A DNA stretch of 64,000 nucleotides from REEB95 sp963810055 (GCA_963810055.1 CAWEME010000001.1:1-64000), one strand, 5' to 3'; shown: positions 41,337-49,849, numbered from the stretch's first letter. Translations and numbers: made by a program. Notes: generated by a model not told the origin, from the sequence alone.

Positions 41337-42110
41337 ATGCTGCTCGCCATCAACGCCAACAACACCAACACGATGTTCGCCGTCTGGGACGGCGACAAGC
41401 TCAAGGGCGTGTGGCGCGCCGCCACCGATCCGCGCCGGACCTCCGACGAATACGTGGTCTGGCTCGACCATCTGCTCGAACTGCAAAAGCTGTCGCGCGC
41501 GAAGATCAAGCGCGCCATCATCGCCAGCGTCGTGCCCGAGGCCAATTTCAACCTGCGCCGGCTGGCCCGCGATTATTGCAAGACCGAGCCGCTGGTGGTG
41601 GGCGAGAAGGGCGTCGCGATCGGCGCCAAGGCCCTGGTCGACCGTCCCGAGGAGGTGGGAGCCGACCGCCTGGTCAACACCGTGGCGGCGCATGACCGCT
41701 TCAAGGGGCCGCTGATCGTGATCGATTTCGGCACCGCCACCACCTTCGACGTGGTCGATGGCGACGGGAATTACCGCGGCGGCGTGATCGCGCCGGGCAT
41801 CAATCTCTCGCTCCAGGCGCTCCATGGCGCCGCCGCCAAGCTGCCGAGCGTGCCGATCCGCCGCACCGCCCATGTAATCGGCACCGACACCGTCGCCTGC
41901 ATGCAATCCGGCATCTATTGGGGCTATATCGGGCTGATCGAGGGGCTGGTCGCGCGCATCCGCAAGGAATTCGGCGCCAAAATGAAGACCGTCGCCACCG
42001 GCGGCCTGGCGCCGCTGTTCGAGGGCGCGACCCCGGCGATCGAACGCACCGACGAACATCTGCTGCTGTGGGGGCTTTATCTCATCGCCAAGCGGAACGC
42101 GAAAAAATGA
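41337..42110 (+). CDS. coaX: Type III pantothenate kinase
   Basis: This 257-residue kinase performs the first step of coenzyme A synthesis. The second phosphate motif VIDFGTATTFDVV, the pantothenate motif GADRLVNTVAAH and GGVIAPGINLS are intact. The N-terminal motif reads AINANNTNTMFAVWDG, with Asn where most CoaX proteins have Asp in the IDxGNT pattern. Type III enzymes are not inhibited by CoA and need a monovalent cation. A good ribosome site (AAGGAGGG) precedes ATG 41337. Its stop overlaps rnj by 4 bases. Confidence 0.94.
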   Translation: MLLAINANNTNTMFAVWDGDKLKGVWRAATDPRRTSDEYVVWLDHLLELQKLSRAKIKRAIIASVVPEANFNLRRLARDYCKTEPLVVGEKGVAIGAKALVDRPEEVGADRLVNTVAAHDRFKGPLIVIDFGTATTFDVVDGDGNYRGGVIAPGINLSLQALHGAAAKLPSVPIRRTAHVIGTDTVACMQSGIYWGYIGLIEGLVARIRKEFGAKMKTVATGGLAPLFEGATPAIERTDEHLLLWGLYLIAKRNAKK

Positions 42111-43786
42111 ACGGCGTCTCGCCTTCGCCCAACCGGCCCGACGAGCTGGCCTTCCTGGCGCTGGGCGGCGTCGGCGAGATCGGCATGAACATGTCGCTTT
42201 ACGGCTACCGCGGCCGCTGGGTGATGGTGGATTGCGGCATTACCTTCGCCGATGACACGCTGCCGGGGGTCGACGTGATCATGCCCGATCCGGCCTTCAT
42301 CGCGGAACGCGCCGGCGAACTGGACGGGCTGATCGTGACCCATGCGCATGAGGATCACATCGGCGCCATCCAGTATCTCTGGCCGAAGCTCAAATGCCCG
42401 GTCTATGCCACGCCCTTCACCGCTGCGGTGCTGCGCCTGAAGCTGATCGAGGCCGGGCTCGAGCACGACGTGCCGATCACCGAAGTGCCGCTTTCGGGCA
42501 AGTTCACGGTGGGGCCGTTCGAGATCGAATTGATAACCCTGACGCATTCGATCCCCGAGCCCAACGCCGTGGTGTTGCGTTCGCCCTTGGGCACCATCCT
42601 GCACACCGGCGACTGGAAATTCGATCCCGCGCCCTTGGTGGGCGATGTCTCGGACTTCGCGGCCTTGCAGCGCCTGGGCGAAGAGGGCGTGCTGGCCATG
42701 ATCTGCGATTCCACCAACGCGCTCCGGCCCGGCGAAGGCGGATCCGAAGCGGATGTGCGCAAGTCCCTGATCGAGCTGGTCGGGCGTTGCCGGCAGCGCG
42801 TGGCGGTGACGTGTTTCGCTTCCAACGTGGCGCGGCTCGAATCCCTGGCGCAGGCGGCGCTGGCGCATGACCGCCACGCCGCGCTGGTCGGCCGCTCGCT
42901 CTGGCGCATCGAGCACGCGGCGCGCGAAACCGGATACTTGCGGGGCGTGCCGCCCTTCCTGACCGAGGAAGAAGCTTCATATTTACCACGGGAAAAATCC
43001 TTGCTCATCTGCACCGGCAGCCAGGGCGAGCCGCGCTCGGCCTTGGGGCGCATCGCCGAGGACGAGCATCCCGATATCGTGCTGGAAGAGGGCGACACGG
43101 TGATCTTTTCCTCGCGCGTCATCCCCGGCAACGAGCGCGCCATCGGCCGGCTGCAAAACGCGCTCGCCAAGCTCGGCTGCGCCGTCGTCACCGATCACGA
43201 CGCGCTGGTCCATGTCTCGGGCCATCCGGCGCAGGACGAATTGATCCGCATGTATCAGATGGTGCGGCCCAAGATCGCCGTGCCGGTGCATGGCGAGGCG
43301 CGGCATCTGATGGCGCAGGCGCGGCTGGCCGAGCAATGCCAGGTGCCGCAGTCGATCGTGACCAGGAACGGCGAGGTGGTGAAGCTCGCTCCCGGCCCGG
43401 CCTCGGTGGTGGGCGAGGTGCCGGTGGGGCGGCTGGTGGTGGACGGAAAATCGCTCCTTGATGCGAAGGGGGAAGCCCTTAAGAACCGCCAGCGCATGGT
43501 GTTCAACGGCGCGGCGCTCGCCACCATCGTCATGGACCGCAAGGGCAAGCTACTGGCGCCGCCGCAGGTGACGGTGCAGGGGCTGCTCGACGTGGCGGGC
43601 GATACCGAGGAGCTCGGGAGCCGCGTGGCCCAGGCGCTCGACGGGCTTTCGGCCAAGGAGTTGCGCGACGACGCGGCGGTGCGCGAGGCGGCCAGGCTGG
43701 CCGTGCGCCGTTCGCTCAAGGACTGGCACGGCAAGAAGCCAGTGACCCAGGTGCATCTGGTGCGGCTGAAAGGGGGAGCGGAATGA
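42107..43786 (+). CDS. rnj: Ribonuclease J
   Basis: This 559-residue metallo-beta-lactamase fold RNase combines 5'-3' exonuclease and endonuclease activity. The zinc motif HAHEDHIG, the beta-CASP region (TGSQGEPRSAL, and SSRVIPGNERAI), and HVSGHPAQDEL are visible, followed by the C-terminal domain. In alphaproteobacteria RNase J trims rRNA and mRNA beside RNase E. Overlaps with coaX and mce by 4 bases at each end indicate tight coupling. Confidence 0.95.
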   Translation: MNGVSPSPNRPDELAFLALGGVGEIGMNMSLYGYRGRWVMVDCGITFADDTLPGVDVIMPDPAFIAERAGELDGLIVTHAHEDHIGAIQYLWPKLKCPVYATPFTAAVLRLKLIEAGLEHDVPITEVPLSGKFTVGPFEIELITLTHSIPEPNAVVLRSPLGTILHTGDWKFDPAPLVGDVSDFAALQRLGEEGVLAMICDSTNALRPGEGGSEADVRKSLIELVGRCRQRVAVTCFASNVARLESLAQAALAHDRHAALVGRSLWRIEHAARETGYLRGVPPFLTEEEASYLPREKSLLICTGSQGEPRSALGRIAEDEHPDIVLEEGDTVIFSSRVIPGNERAIGRLQNALAKLGCAVVTDHDALVHVSGHPAQDELIRMYQMVRPKIAVPVHGEARHLMAQARLAEQCQVPQSIVTRNGEVVKLAPGPASVVGEVPVGRLVVDGKSLLDAKGEALKNRQRMVFNGAALATIVMDRKGKLLAPPQVTVQGLLDVAGDTEELGSRVAQALDGLSAKELRDDAAVREAARLAVRRSLKDWHGKKPVTQVHLVRLKGGAE

Positions 43787-44187
43787 TCGGACGCTTGAAC
43801 CACGTCGCCATCGCCGTGCCCGACGTCAAGGCGGCGGCCAAGGTCTATAAGGCGTTGCTCGGGGCCGAGGTCTCGGCCCCGGTGCCCTTGCCCGGGCACG
43901 GCGTCACCACCGTGTTCGTGACCCTGCCCAACGCCAAGATCGAGCTGATCGAACCCCTGGGCGAGAAATCGCCGATCAAGGCCTTCCTCGAGCGCAACCC
44001 GGCCGGCGGCATGCACCATCTGTGCTACGAGGTGGCCGACATCCTGGCCGCGCGCAACAAGCTCGAAAGCGAAGGGGCGCGCGTGCTGGGCGACGGCGAG
44101 CCCGCGATCGGCGCCCACGGCAAGCCCGTGCTGTTCCTCCATCCCAAGGATTTCTGCGGCACACTGATCGAGCTGGAGCAGGTATAG
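43783..44187 (+). CDS. mce: Methylmalonyl-CoA epimerase
   Basis: This 134-residue vicinal-oxygen-chelate protein interconverts (R)- and (S)-methylmalonyl-CoA in propionate metabolism. NHVAIAVPD carries the first metal His, GGMHHLCYEV the second, and the end FLHPKDFCGTLIELEQ the final Glu ligand. Malonyl/propionyl-type genes are not adjacent, but this rnj-mce order is common in alphaproteobacteria. Confidence 0.94.
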   Translation: MIGRLNHVAIAVPDVKAAAKVYKALLGAEVSAPVPLPGHGVTTVFVTLPNAKIELIEPLGEKSPIKAFLERNPAGGMHHLCYEVADILAARNKLESEGARVLGDGEPAIGAHGKPVLFLHPKDFCGTLIELEQV

Positions 44188-44202
44188 AATGGTGTCGGAT
44201 TA

Positions 44203-44251
44203 CCCCCTCCCATTCCCTCCCCCGTGAAACGGGGGAGGGTTAGGGTGGGGG
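44203..44251. repeat. Palindromic dispersed repeat after mce
   Basis: A perfect 10-bp stem pairs CCCTCCCCCG (44215-44224) with CGGGGGAGGG (44230-44239), with loop TGAAA. Outer arms CCCCCTCCC (44203-44211) and AGGGTGGGGG (44242-44251) pair imperfectly. This sequence type is familiar from intergenic repeats of many proteobacteria. It lies in the gap between mce and the DUF1467 gene and may affect read-through. Confidence 0.8.
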
Positions 44252-44283
44252 CGCGGAAGTAACGAGGCGATATGGGATAAGCG

Positions 44284-44523
44284 ATGGCGGCCCTGGCGCT
44301 CGACATCTCGATGTATATGGTGATCTGGTGGATCGTGCTGTTCGCCGTGCTGCCCTTCGGCGTCAAGCCGGCCCGGGAAGGCGAACTCGGCCACGACGCC
44401 GGCGCGCCGCAGAAGCCGCATCTCCTCGCCAAGGCGGTCGCCACCACGGTGCTGGCGGCGCTGATCTGGCTCTTGGTGCATTGGGCGATGGTGACGGAGC
44501 TGGCGAAATTGCAGTCCGGCTGA
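44284..44523 (+). CDS. DUF1467 family membrane protein
   Basis: This 79-residue protein has two membrane helices, around residues 8-25 and 50-70. The first helix ends in the DUF1467 motif WWIVLFAVLPFGVKP. Family function is unknown; it is very common in alphaproteobacteria beside mce and proS, as here. Confidence 0.88.
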   Translation: MAALALDISMYMVIWWIVLFAVLPFGVKPAREGELGHDAGAPQKPHLLAKAVATTVLAALIWLLVHWAMVTELAKLQSG

Positions 44524-44524
44524 G

Positions 44525-45091
44525 ATGAGCGCCAAATATTGCCGGGCCGCGCCCGGCCACGAATTCCACGGCCCCTATCACGACCGGGAATACGGCTTTC
44601 CGGCGCGCGACGATGCGGTGCTGTTCGAGCGCCTGGTGCTGGAAATCAACCAGGCCGGGCTGTCCTGGCTCACCGTCTTGAAGAAGCGCGCGGCCTTCCA
44701 ACGGGCGTTCCGGGGCTTCGACGTCGACAAAGTGGCGGCTTTCGGGCCGGACGACGTCAAGCGCCTGCTCGCCGACGCCGCCATCATCCGCAACCGGCTC
44801 AAGGTCGAAGCGGCGATCGACAACGCCAGGCGGATTCAGGCGATCCGGAAGAGCCACGGCTCCTTCGCCGCCTGGCTCGACGCCCATCACCCGCGCTCCA
44901 AAAACGCCTGGGTCGAACTGTTCCGGGAAACCTTCCGCTTCACCGGCGGCGAGATCGTGGGCGAGTTCCTGATGAGCCTGGGCTATCTGCCCGGCGCGCA
45001 TGTGCCAAGCTGTCCGGTCCATCGCCGCATCGGGCGCAAGGCGCCTTGGCGCATCGCGCGGGCTTCGGCTAGAGTGCGGCGCGCCCGCTGA
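44525..45091 (+). CDS. tag: DNA-3-methyladenine glycosylase I
   Basis: This 188-residue base-excision repair enzyme removes 3-methyladenine. The protein starts MSAKYCR and shows HDREYGFPARDD, the base-recognition region EINQAGLSWLTVLKKR and the C-terminal HVPSCPVH with the zinc-binding His and Cys. It begins 1 base after the DUF1467 stop, so it is probably part of the same transcript. The C-terminal tail is Arg-rich. Confidence 0.92.
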   Translation: MSAKYCRAAPGHEFHGPYHDREYGFPARDDAVLFERLVLEINQAGLSWLTVLKKRAAFQRAFRGFDVDKVAAFGPDDVKRLLADAAIIRNRLKVEAAIDNARRIQAIRKSHGSFAAWLDAHHPRSKNAWVELFRETFRFTGGEIVGEFLMSLGYLPGAHVPSCPVHRRIGRKAPWRIARASARVRRAR

Positions 45092-45113
45092 AACGACTCG
45101 GATCCCCGGAAGA

Positions 45114-46425
45114 ATGCGCCTTACCCAGTATTTCCTGCCGCTGCTGAAGGAGAATCCGAGCGAGGCGCAGATCGTCTCGCACCGGCTGATGCTGCGCGCC
45201 GGCATGATCCGGCAATCCGCCTCCGGCATCTATACCTGGCTGCCGCTGGGCTTCCGCGTGCTCAAGAAGGTCGAGCAGATCGTGCGCGAGGAGCAGGACG
45301 CCGCCGGCGCGCAGGAATTGCTCATGCCCACCATCCAGCCGGCCGAGCTGTGGCAGGAAAGCGGGCGCTACAAGGATTACGGCGAAGAGATGCTGCGCTT
45401 TCCCGACCGGCACAAGCGCGAGCTGCTGTACGGGCCCACCAACGAGGAACTGATCACCGACATCTTCCGCAACGGGGTCAAGAGCTACCGCGACCTGCCC
45501 AAGAACCTCTATCACATCCAGTGGAAGTTCCGCGACGAGGTGCGGCCGCGCTTCGGCGTCATGCGCGGGCGCGAATTCCTGATGAAGGACGCCTATTCCT
45601 TCGACCTGGATAAGGCGGGCGCGATCGTCTCCTATTACAAGATGTTCGTGGCCTACATGAAGACGTTCAAGCGCATGGGCCTGGCGCCGATCCCGGTGCG
45701 CGCCGCGACCGGCCCGATCGGCGGCGATTTGAGCCACGAATTCCACGTCCAGGCCCACACCGGCGAGAGCCCGCTCTATTTCGACAGCGACATCGAGCAG
45801 CTCGACGAAAGCACTCTCGATCCCACCAGCCCGTCCATCCAGGATCACCTCCTCAAATGGTACGCCGCCACCGACGAGAAACACGACCCGGCCGCGTTCG
45901 CGCGCGTGCCCGAAGCGCGCCGCCGTTCGGCGCGCGGCATCGAAGTGGGCCAGCTGTTCTATTTCGGCACCAAATATTCCAAGCCGATGAAGGCGGACGT
46001 GGCCGGTCCCAAGGGCGAGAAAGTCACGGTCGAGATGGGCTCCTACGGCATCGGCGTTTCCCGCCTGGTCGGCGCCATCATCGAAGCCAGTCATGACGAC
46101 GCCGGAATCATCTGGCCGGAAAGTGTCGCGCCCTTTTCGGCCGGGCTCATCAATCTGCGTGCCGGGGACGCCAAATGCGCCGCGGCATCGGACGAGCTTT
46201 ACGCCAAACTCGGCCGCGCCGGGGTCGCGACGCTTTATGACGACCGCGACGAATCCGCCGGCGCCAAATTCGCCGCCATGGACCTGATCGGGTTGCCCTG
46301 GCAGCTGGTGGTCGGCCCGCGCGGCCTGGAAAAAGGCGTGGTCGAATTGAAACAACGCAAGGGCGGCGCCAAGCAGGAACTGCTCGCTCGATGCCGCGCT
46401 CAACCGGATTTTGGAGAAGCCATGA
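45114..46425 (+). CDS. proS: Prolyl-tRNA synthetase, short form (one frame break)
   Basis: This enzyme charges tRNA-Pro. MRLTQYFLPLLKENP, GPTNEELITDIFR and RPRFGVMRGREFLMKDAYSF are the class II motifs 1-2 region, GSYGIGVSRLVGAIIE is motif 3, and the anticodon-binding domain follows. It lacks the editing insertion, the normal condition in alphaproteobacteria. Near 46383-46388 one extra base throws the frame off before LDAALNRILEKP. The corrected protein is 436 residues and its TGA at 46423 overlaps the lolC start ATG. Uncorrected, the frame runs on into LolC and gives a false 889-residue fusion. Confidence 0.94.
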
Positions 46426-47669
46426 TCCTCGGTGCCTTCGAACGCATGGTCGCCTTCCGCTATCTGCGCGCGCGGCGCCAGGAAGGCTTCGTCTCGGTCA
46501 TCGCCATCTTCTCGCTGTTGGGCATCATGCTGGGCGTCGCCACGCTCATCATCACCATGGCGGTGATGAACGGCTTCCGCGCCGAGCTGCTGGGCCGCAT
46601 CCTCGGATTCAACGGCCATGTCAGCGTCTATGCCGCCCAAGAGCCGATGACCGATTACGACGCTCTGGCGGAAAAAATACGCGCGCTTCCCGGCATCACC
46701 GCGGCGCGGCCGACCATCGAGGGCCAAGTGATGGCCACCTCGCGCAACCAGGCTTCGGGCGTGCTGGTGCGCGGCCTGTCGCCCGAGGATCTGAAAGACC
46801 AGCGGACCATATCGAACAGCCTGTCCGCCGGGGCGTTCGACGCGTTCAAGGGCGATGCCGTATTGATCGGCGCGCGGCTGGCCTTCCGCCTCGGCGTCAG
46901 GCCCGGCGACAGCATCACCCTGATCTCGCCCCAGGGCACGGCCACCGCCTTCGGCACCGTGCCGCGCATCAAGGCCTATCGCATTGCCGGCACCTTCAAT
47001 GTCGGCATGTACGAATACGACAGCGGCGTGATCTTCATGCCGCTGCCGGCGGCGCAGGTTTTCTTCAACCTGCCCGCCAACGCGGTGTCGCAGATCGAGG
47101 TGTTCGTGACCAATCCCGACGACGTCGCGCATTTCGACCGTGAGATCTCGGAATCGCTCGGCCCGAATGTCCGCGTCTTCGACTGGCAGCGCAACAATCT
47201 CTCCTTCTTCAACGCGGTGGAGGTCGAGCGCAACGTCATGTTCCTGATCCTGACCCTCATCATCGTGGTGGCGGCGTTCAACGTCGTCTCGAGCATGATC
47301 ATGCTGGTGAAGGACAAGGGGCGCGACATCGCGATCTTGCGCACCATGGGCGCGACCCAGGGCATGATCCTGCGCATTTTCATGTTGAGCGGCGCCTCGA
47401 TCGGCTTTCTCGGCACGCTGGCCGGGCTGGTGCTGGGGGTCGAATTCGCCTGGCATATCGAGCAAATCCGTCAATTCATTCAAGCGATTATCGGCACCGA
47501 CCTGTTCTCGGCCGAGATCTATTTCCTGACCCAAATCCCGGCGCGGGTCGATCCTTACGAGGTGGCATCGGTGCTGGCGATGGCGTTCGGCCTGTCCTTC
47601 CTCGCCACGATCTATCCGGCGTGGCGGGCGGCGCGGCTCGATCCGGTCGAGGCCCTGCGTTATGAGTGA
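46422..47669 (+). CDS. lolC: Lipoprotein-releasing system permease
   Basis: This 415-residue inner-membrane protein has an N-terminal helix (residues about 20-45), a large periplasmic MacB-like domain, and three C-terminal helices of the FtsX type, ending LDPVEALRYE. With LolD it extracts outer-membrane lipoproteins and hands them to LolA. A single LolC/E-type protein (LolF) is common in alphaproteobacteria. I start at ATG 46422 (MILGAFERMVAFRYL), which overlaps the corrected proS stop. Confidence 0.93.
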   Translation: MILGAFERMVAFRYLRARRQEGFVSVIAIFSLLGIMLGVATLIITMAVMNGFRAELLGRILGFNGHVSVYAAQEPMTDYDALAEKIRALPGITAARPTIEGQVMATSRNQASGVLVRGLSPEDLKDQRTISNSLSAGAFDAFKGDAVLIGARLAFRLGVRPGDSITLISPQGTATAFGTVPRIKAYRIAGTFNVGMYEYDSGVIFMPLPAAQVFFNLPANAVSQIEVFVTNPDDVAHFDREISESLGPNVRVFDWQRNNLSFFNAVEVERNVMFLILTLIIVVAAFNVVSSMIMLVKDKGRDIAILRTMGATQGMILRIFMLSGASIGFLGTLAGLVLGVEFAWHIEQIRQFIQAIIGTDLFSAEIYFLTQIPARVDPYEVASVLAMAFGLSFLATIYPAWRAARLDPVEALRYE

Positions 47670-47674
47670 GCGTC

Positions 47675-48356
47675 ATGAGTGAGCCGGCGCTGGCGCTGAA
47701 ACGCGTCGAGCGCATCTTCAAGCAGGCGGGCGGGAATCTGCCGGTGCTGCGCGGCGCGTCGCTCGCGTTGAATCCCGGCGAGATCGTGGCCCTGGTCGGT
47801 CCTTCGGGCGCGGGCAAATCCACCTTGCTGCATGTGGCGGGGCTGCTGGAGCGGCCGGACGGCGGCGAGGTGCTCTTGGACGGCCGCGATTGCGGCAAGA
47901 TGGGCGACGAGGAACGCACCCTCATCCGCCGCGGCCGGATCGGCTTCGTCTATCAATTCCACCATCTGCTGCCGGAATTCTCGGCGGTGGAAAACGTCAT
48001 GCTGCCGCAGATGATCGCCGGGGTTCCACGTGAAACCGCCCACGCCCGCGCGCTGGAACTTCTGGCCCAGGTGGGATTGAGCGCGCGGGCCGAACATCGC
48101 CCGGCGCGGCTTTCCGGCGGCGAGCAGCAGCGCGCCGCCCTGGTCCGCGCCCTCGCCAACAAGCCGAGGCTGCTTCTGGGAGACGAGCCGACCGGCAATC
48201 TCGACCATGTCACCTCCGACGAGGTGATGGGCGTGCTGCTGAAGTTGGTGCGCGGCACCGGCCTCGCCGCGCTTATCGCCACGCATAATCTCGATTTGGC
48301 CAAGCGCCTGGACCGTGTGCTCCGAATTCGAGGACGGCGTCATCGTCGCCGGCTGA
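47675..48356 (+). CDS. lolD: Lipoprotein-releasing system ATPase (one frame break)
   Basis: This ABC ATPase powers LolC. Walker A is GPSGAGKSTLL, the signature RLSGGEQQRAALVRALA, Walker B LLLGDEPTGNLD and the H-loop His in ATHNLDLAK. Near 48323-48327 one extra base puts the last 13 or so codons out of frame; without it the protein ends FEDGVIVAG at TGA 48354, total 226 residues. I start at ATG 47675, five bases past the lolC stop. The PemK toxin gene ends 15 bases downstream on the other strand. Confidence 0.93.
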
Positions 48357-48370
48357 TTACTCCCGGGCGC

Positions 48371-48700
48371 TCAGTCGGCCAGACCCAGGAAGTCAAGAAT
48401 GGCGCGATTCAATCGTAGGATGTCATCGTCAGCAAGGCGTCCGATGTGAGCTCCAATCTTCGTCTTTGGGACGGTCGTGATCTTGTCTACCATCAGCCGC
48501 CCGGCCGTCCGCAATCCATTCTCCGCATTCGGCGCGACTTGTAGCCGAAACAGAGGGGCGTCCGTCGGATCGGTCGTAAATCCGCAAATGGTGACGGAGT
48601 CCGTCGCATCAAAGCGGTCGTCCTGAAGGATCACGGCGGGACGGGGCTTGCCGGCATAGTTTGCACCACCCGCGACGGTCCAGATTTCGCCGCGCTTCAC
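48371..48700 (-). CDS. PemK/MazF-family toxin
   Basis: This 109-residue protein is a type II toxin of the PemK/MazF family, a sequence-specific mRNA endonuclease that stops growth when free. RGEIWTVAGG at the start, KPRPAVILQDD (catalytic Arg region), DSVTICGFTTD (Thr/Ser region) and LMVDKITTV are family blocks. The start codon is GTG and overlaps the antitoxin stop by 4 bases, so the pair is translationally coupled. It is read against the surrounding lolD-dnaE genes. Confidence 0.9.
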   Translation of the reverse strand: MKRGEIWTVAGGANYAGKPRPAVILQDDRFDATDSVTICGFTTDPTDAPLFRLQVAPNAENGLRTAGRLMVDKITTVPKTKIGAHIGRLADDDILRLNRAILDFLGLAD

Positions 48701-49098
48701 GCGTTGCCCCGGTCGGACACTGCATCGATGAAGTCTTGATCCTCCTTGGCGTGCGGGCTATTCGCGACCGCAAGCGATTGCCGGTGTGCCTCGGTCGCAA
48801 ACGCGGGAGAGTGTACGTCCGGAATTCCCAGCACGTCGCGCGCAAGCGGCCGCTTTTCTTCGGGAATCTCGGGCCAGAGCGTTTCGTACAGGTCTTCCGG
48901 GATGATGAACCAAGTCGGCATCCCGTGCGACACAGGGTTGCCCTTGTCGTTCGGGTCATCCTTCCAATTCCAGCGGATGGCCAGACGAGGATTCTTGCCC
49001 CATCGGCCTAACGCCAACGACCATTCATCTTCCTGCCGCAACACGCTGATCAGGGTCCAACGGTCCTTCGGCGATATCACTGTATTTGGATCAACCAT
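48697..49098 (-). CDS. Hybrid antitoxin with MazE-like C-terminal tail
   Basis: This 133-residue protein lies just before the toxin gene. Its last 45 residues (IPDVHSPAFATEAHRQSLAV and DQDFIDAVSD) match the C-terminus of DUF3018 MazE-like antitoxins, the part expected to wrap the toxin. The usual N-terminal DNA-binding segment ending in GLRPVQIWVP is absent. Instead residues 1-80 form another domain with WSLALGRWGKNPRLAIRW and MPTWFIIPEDLYE, resembling a small hypothetical family. I start at ATG 49098, preceded by GGAGGT; longer starts would cover the operator. Gene fusion or deletion between neighbours could explain it. Confidence 0.75.
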   Translation of the reverse strand: MVDPNTVISPKDRWTLISVLRQEDEWSLALGRWGKNPRLAIRWNWKDDPNDKGNPVSHGMPTWFIIPEDLYETLWPEIPEEKRPLARDVLGIPDVHSPAFATEAHRQSLAVANSPHAKEDQDFIDAVSDRGNA

Positions 49099-49118
49099 AT
49101 GCACCTCCATATATAACA

Positions 49119-49138
49119 ACATATGATCGTTCATATGT
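49119..49138 (-). promoter_or_regulatory. Perfect palindromic operator of the toxin-antitoxin pair
   Basis: ACATATGA (49119-49126) and TCATATGT (49131-49138) form a perfect 8-bp inverted repeat around TCGT. It lies 20 bases before the antitoxin start. On the minus strand a TTATAT -10-like element lies directly downstream near 49110-49116, so a bound protein would cover the promoter. This is the expected layout for autoregulation by an antitoxin. Confidence 0.75.
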
Positions 49139-49237
49139 ATAGAGTCAAGCCTCTGGTACAACTTCACAATGCGGCCTCGTACGCTTAACTAACGCATTAG
49201 TACGTATATAGCGTACATCACGATAGGAGGCAAAGCC

Positions 49238-49849
49238 ATGGCCAGCGAAGCCCAGATTTCGGCGAATCGGCGCAACGCCGTCCAAAGCACCGGGCCCAAG
49301 ACGGCGGCAGGCAAGAAGATGGCCAGCCGGAACGCGCAACGCCACGGTCTCCGGGCGGAGCAGGTGGTTCTGTTCGACGAGCAGGCGCGCGATTTCGCGC
49401 AATTCCACGACGGGCTGCGCGCGGCGCTCGACCCGGCCGATGCGGTCGAGGAGGAGCTGGTCGAGCGCATCGTGATTTGCGCCTGGCGGCTGCGGCGGGC
49501 GTGGCGCGCCGAAGCCTCGGTCGTTAATGACTCCGCCGGGGAGTACCGCGAACTGGCCGAAGAGGATGGATGGGAGATGAAATTCAGGCTCGGCAGGACA
49601 TTCCGCCGGGTCTCGGCCGAAATGGTGCTGCTGTCGCGCTACGAGGCGGCGCTCGACCGCGCGCTGCGCCGTGCCCATGCCCAGCTGGAGCGGCGCCAGG
49701 CGCGCCGCCGCGGCGAGCCGGTGCTGGCGCCGATTTCCATCGAGGTGGACGGACTCGACGGGATCGCCGACGGCGTCTCGCCGCAAGGCAAACATGAAAA
49801 CTGCCAAACGAAGCCAATTTCTCCTGGACCCCCGCTTTCGCGGGGGTGA
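49238..49849 (+). CDS. Hypothetical protein of the ANRRNA/STGPKT family
   Basis: This 203-residue protein begins with ISANRRNAVQSTGPKTAAGK and RNAQRHGL, a motif shared by a widespread, often multi-copy family of unknown function. The middle is helical and Arg/Glu/Ala-rich (LVERIVICAWRLRRA). A strong site GATAGGAGG precedes ATG 49238, and upstream bases are AT-rich with GTACG/CGTAC inverted repeats at 49200-49216. The last 20 or so residues (from about KHENCQTK) are encoded by a palindromic repeat, so the true original C-terminus was probably shorter. It separates the toxin-antitoxin pair from dnaE. Confidence 0.7.
   Translation: MASEAQISANRRNAVQSTGPKTAAGKKMASRNAQRHGLRAEQVVLFDEQARDFAQFHDGLRAALDPADAVEEELVERIVICAWRLRRAWRAEASVVNDSAGEYRELAEEDGWEMKFRLGRTFRRVSAEMVLLSRYEAALDRALRRAHAQLERRQARRRGEPVLAPISIEVDGLDGIADGVSPQGKHENCQTKPISPGPPLSRG
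49828..49847. repeat. Palindromic repeat inside the 3' end of the preceding gene
   Basis: ACCCCCGC (49828-49835) and GCGGGGGT (49840-49847) form a perfect 8-bp stem with loop TTTC. The flanks (from about 49793 on) look like the conserved borders of a dispersed element. The stop codon of the preceding frame lies at the element's right edge. Confidence 0.75.

Noticed and set aside
45114..47669. Genuine ProS-LolC fusion protein
   Set aside because: One extra base explains it, and the corrected proS stop overlaps the lolC start in the usual way.
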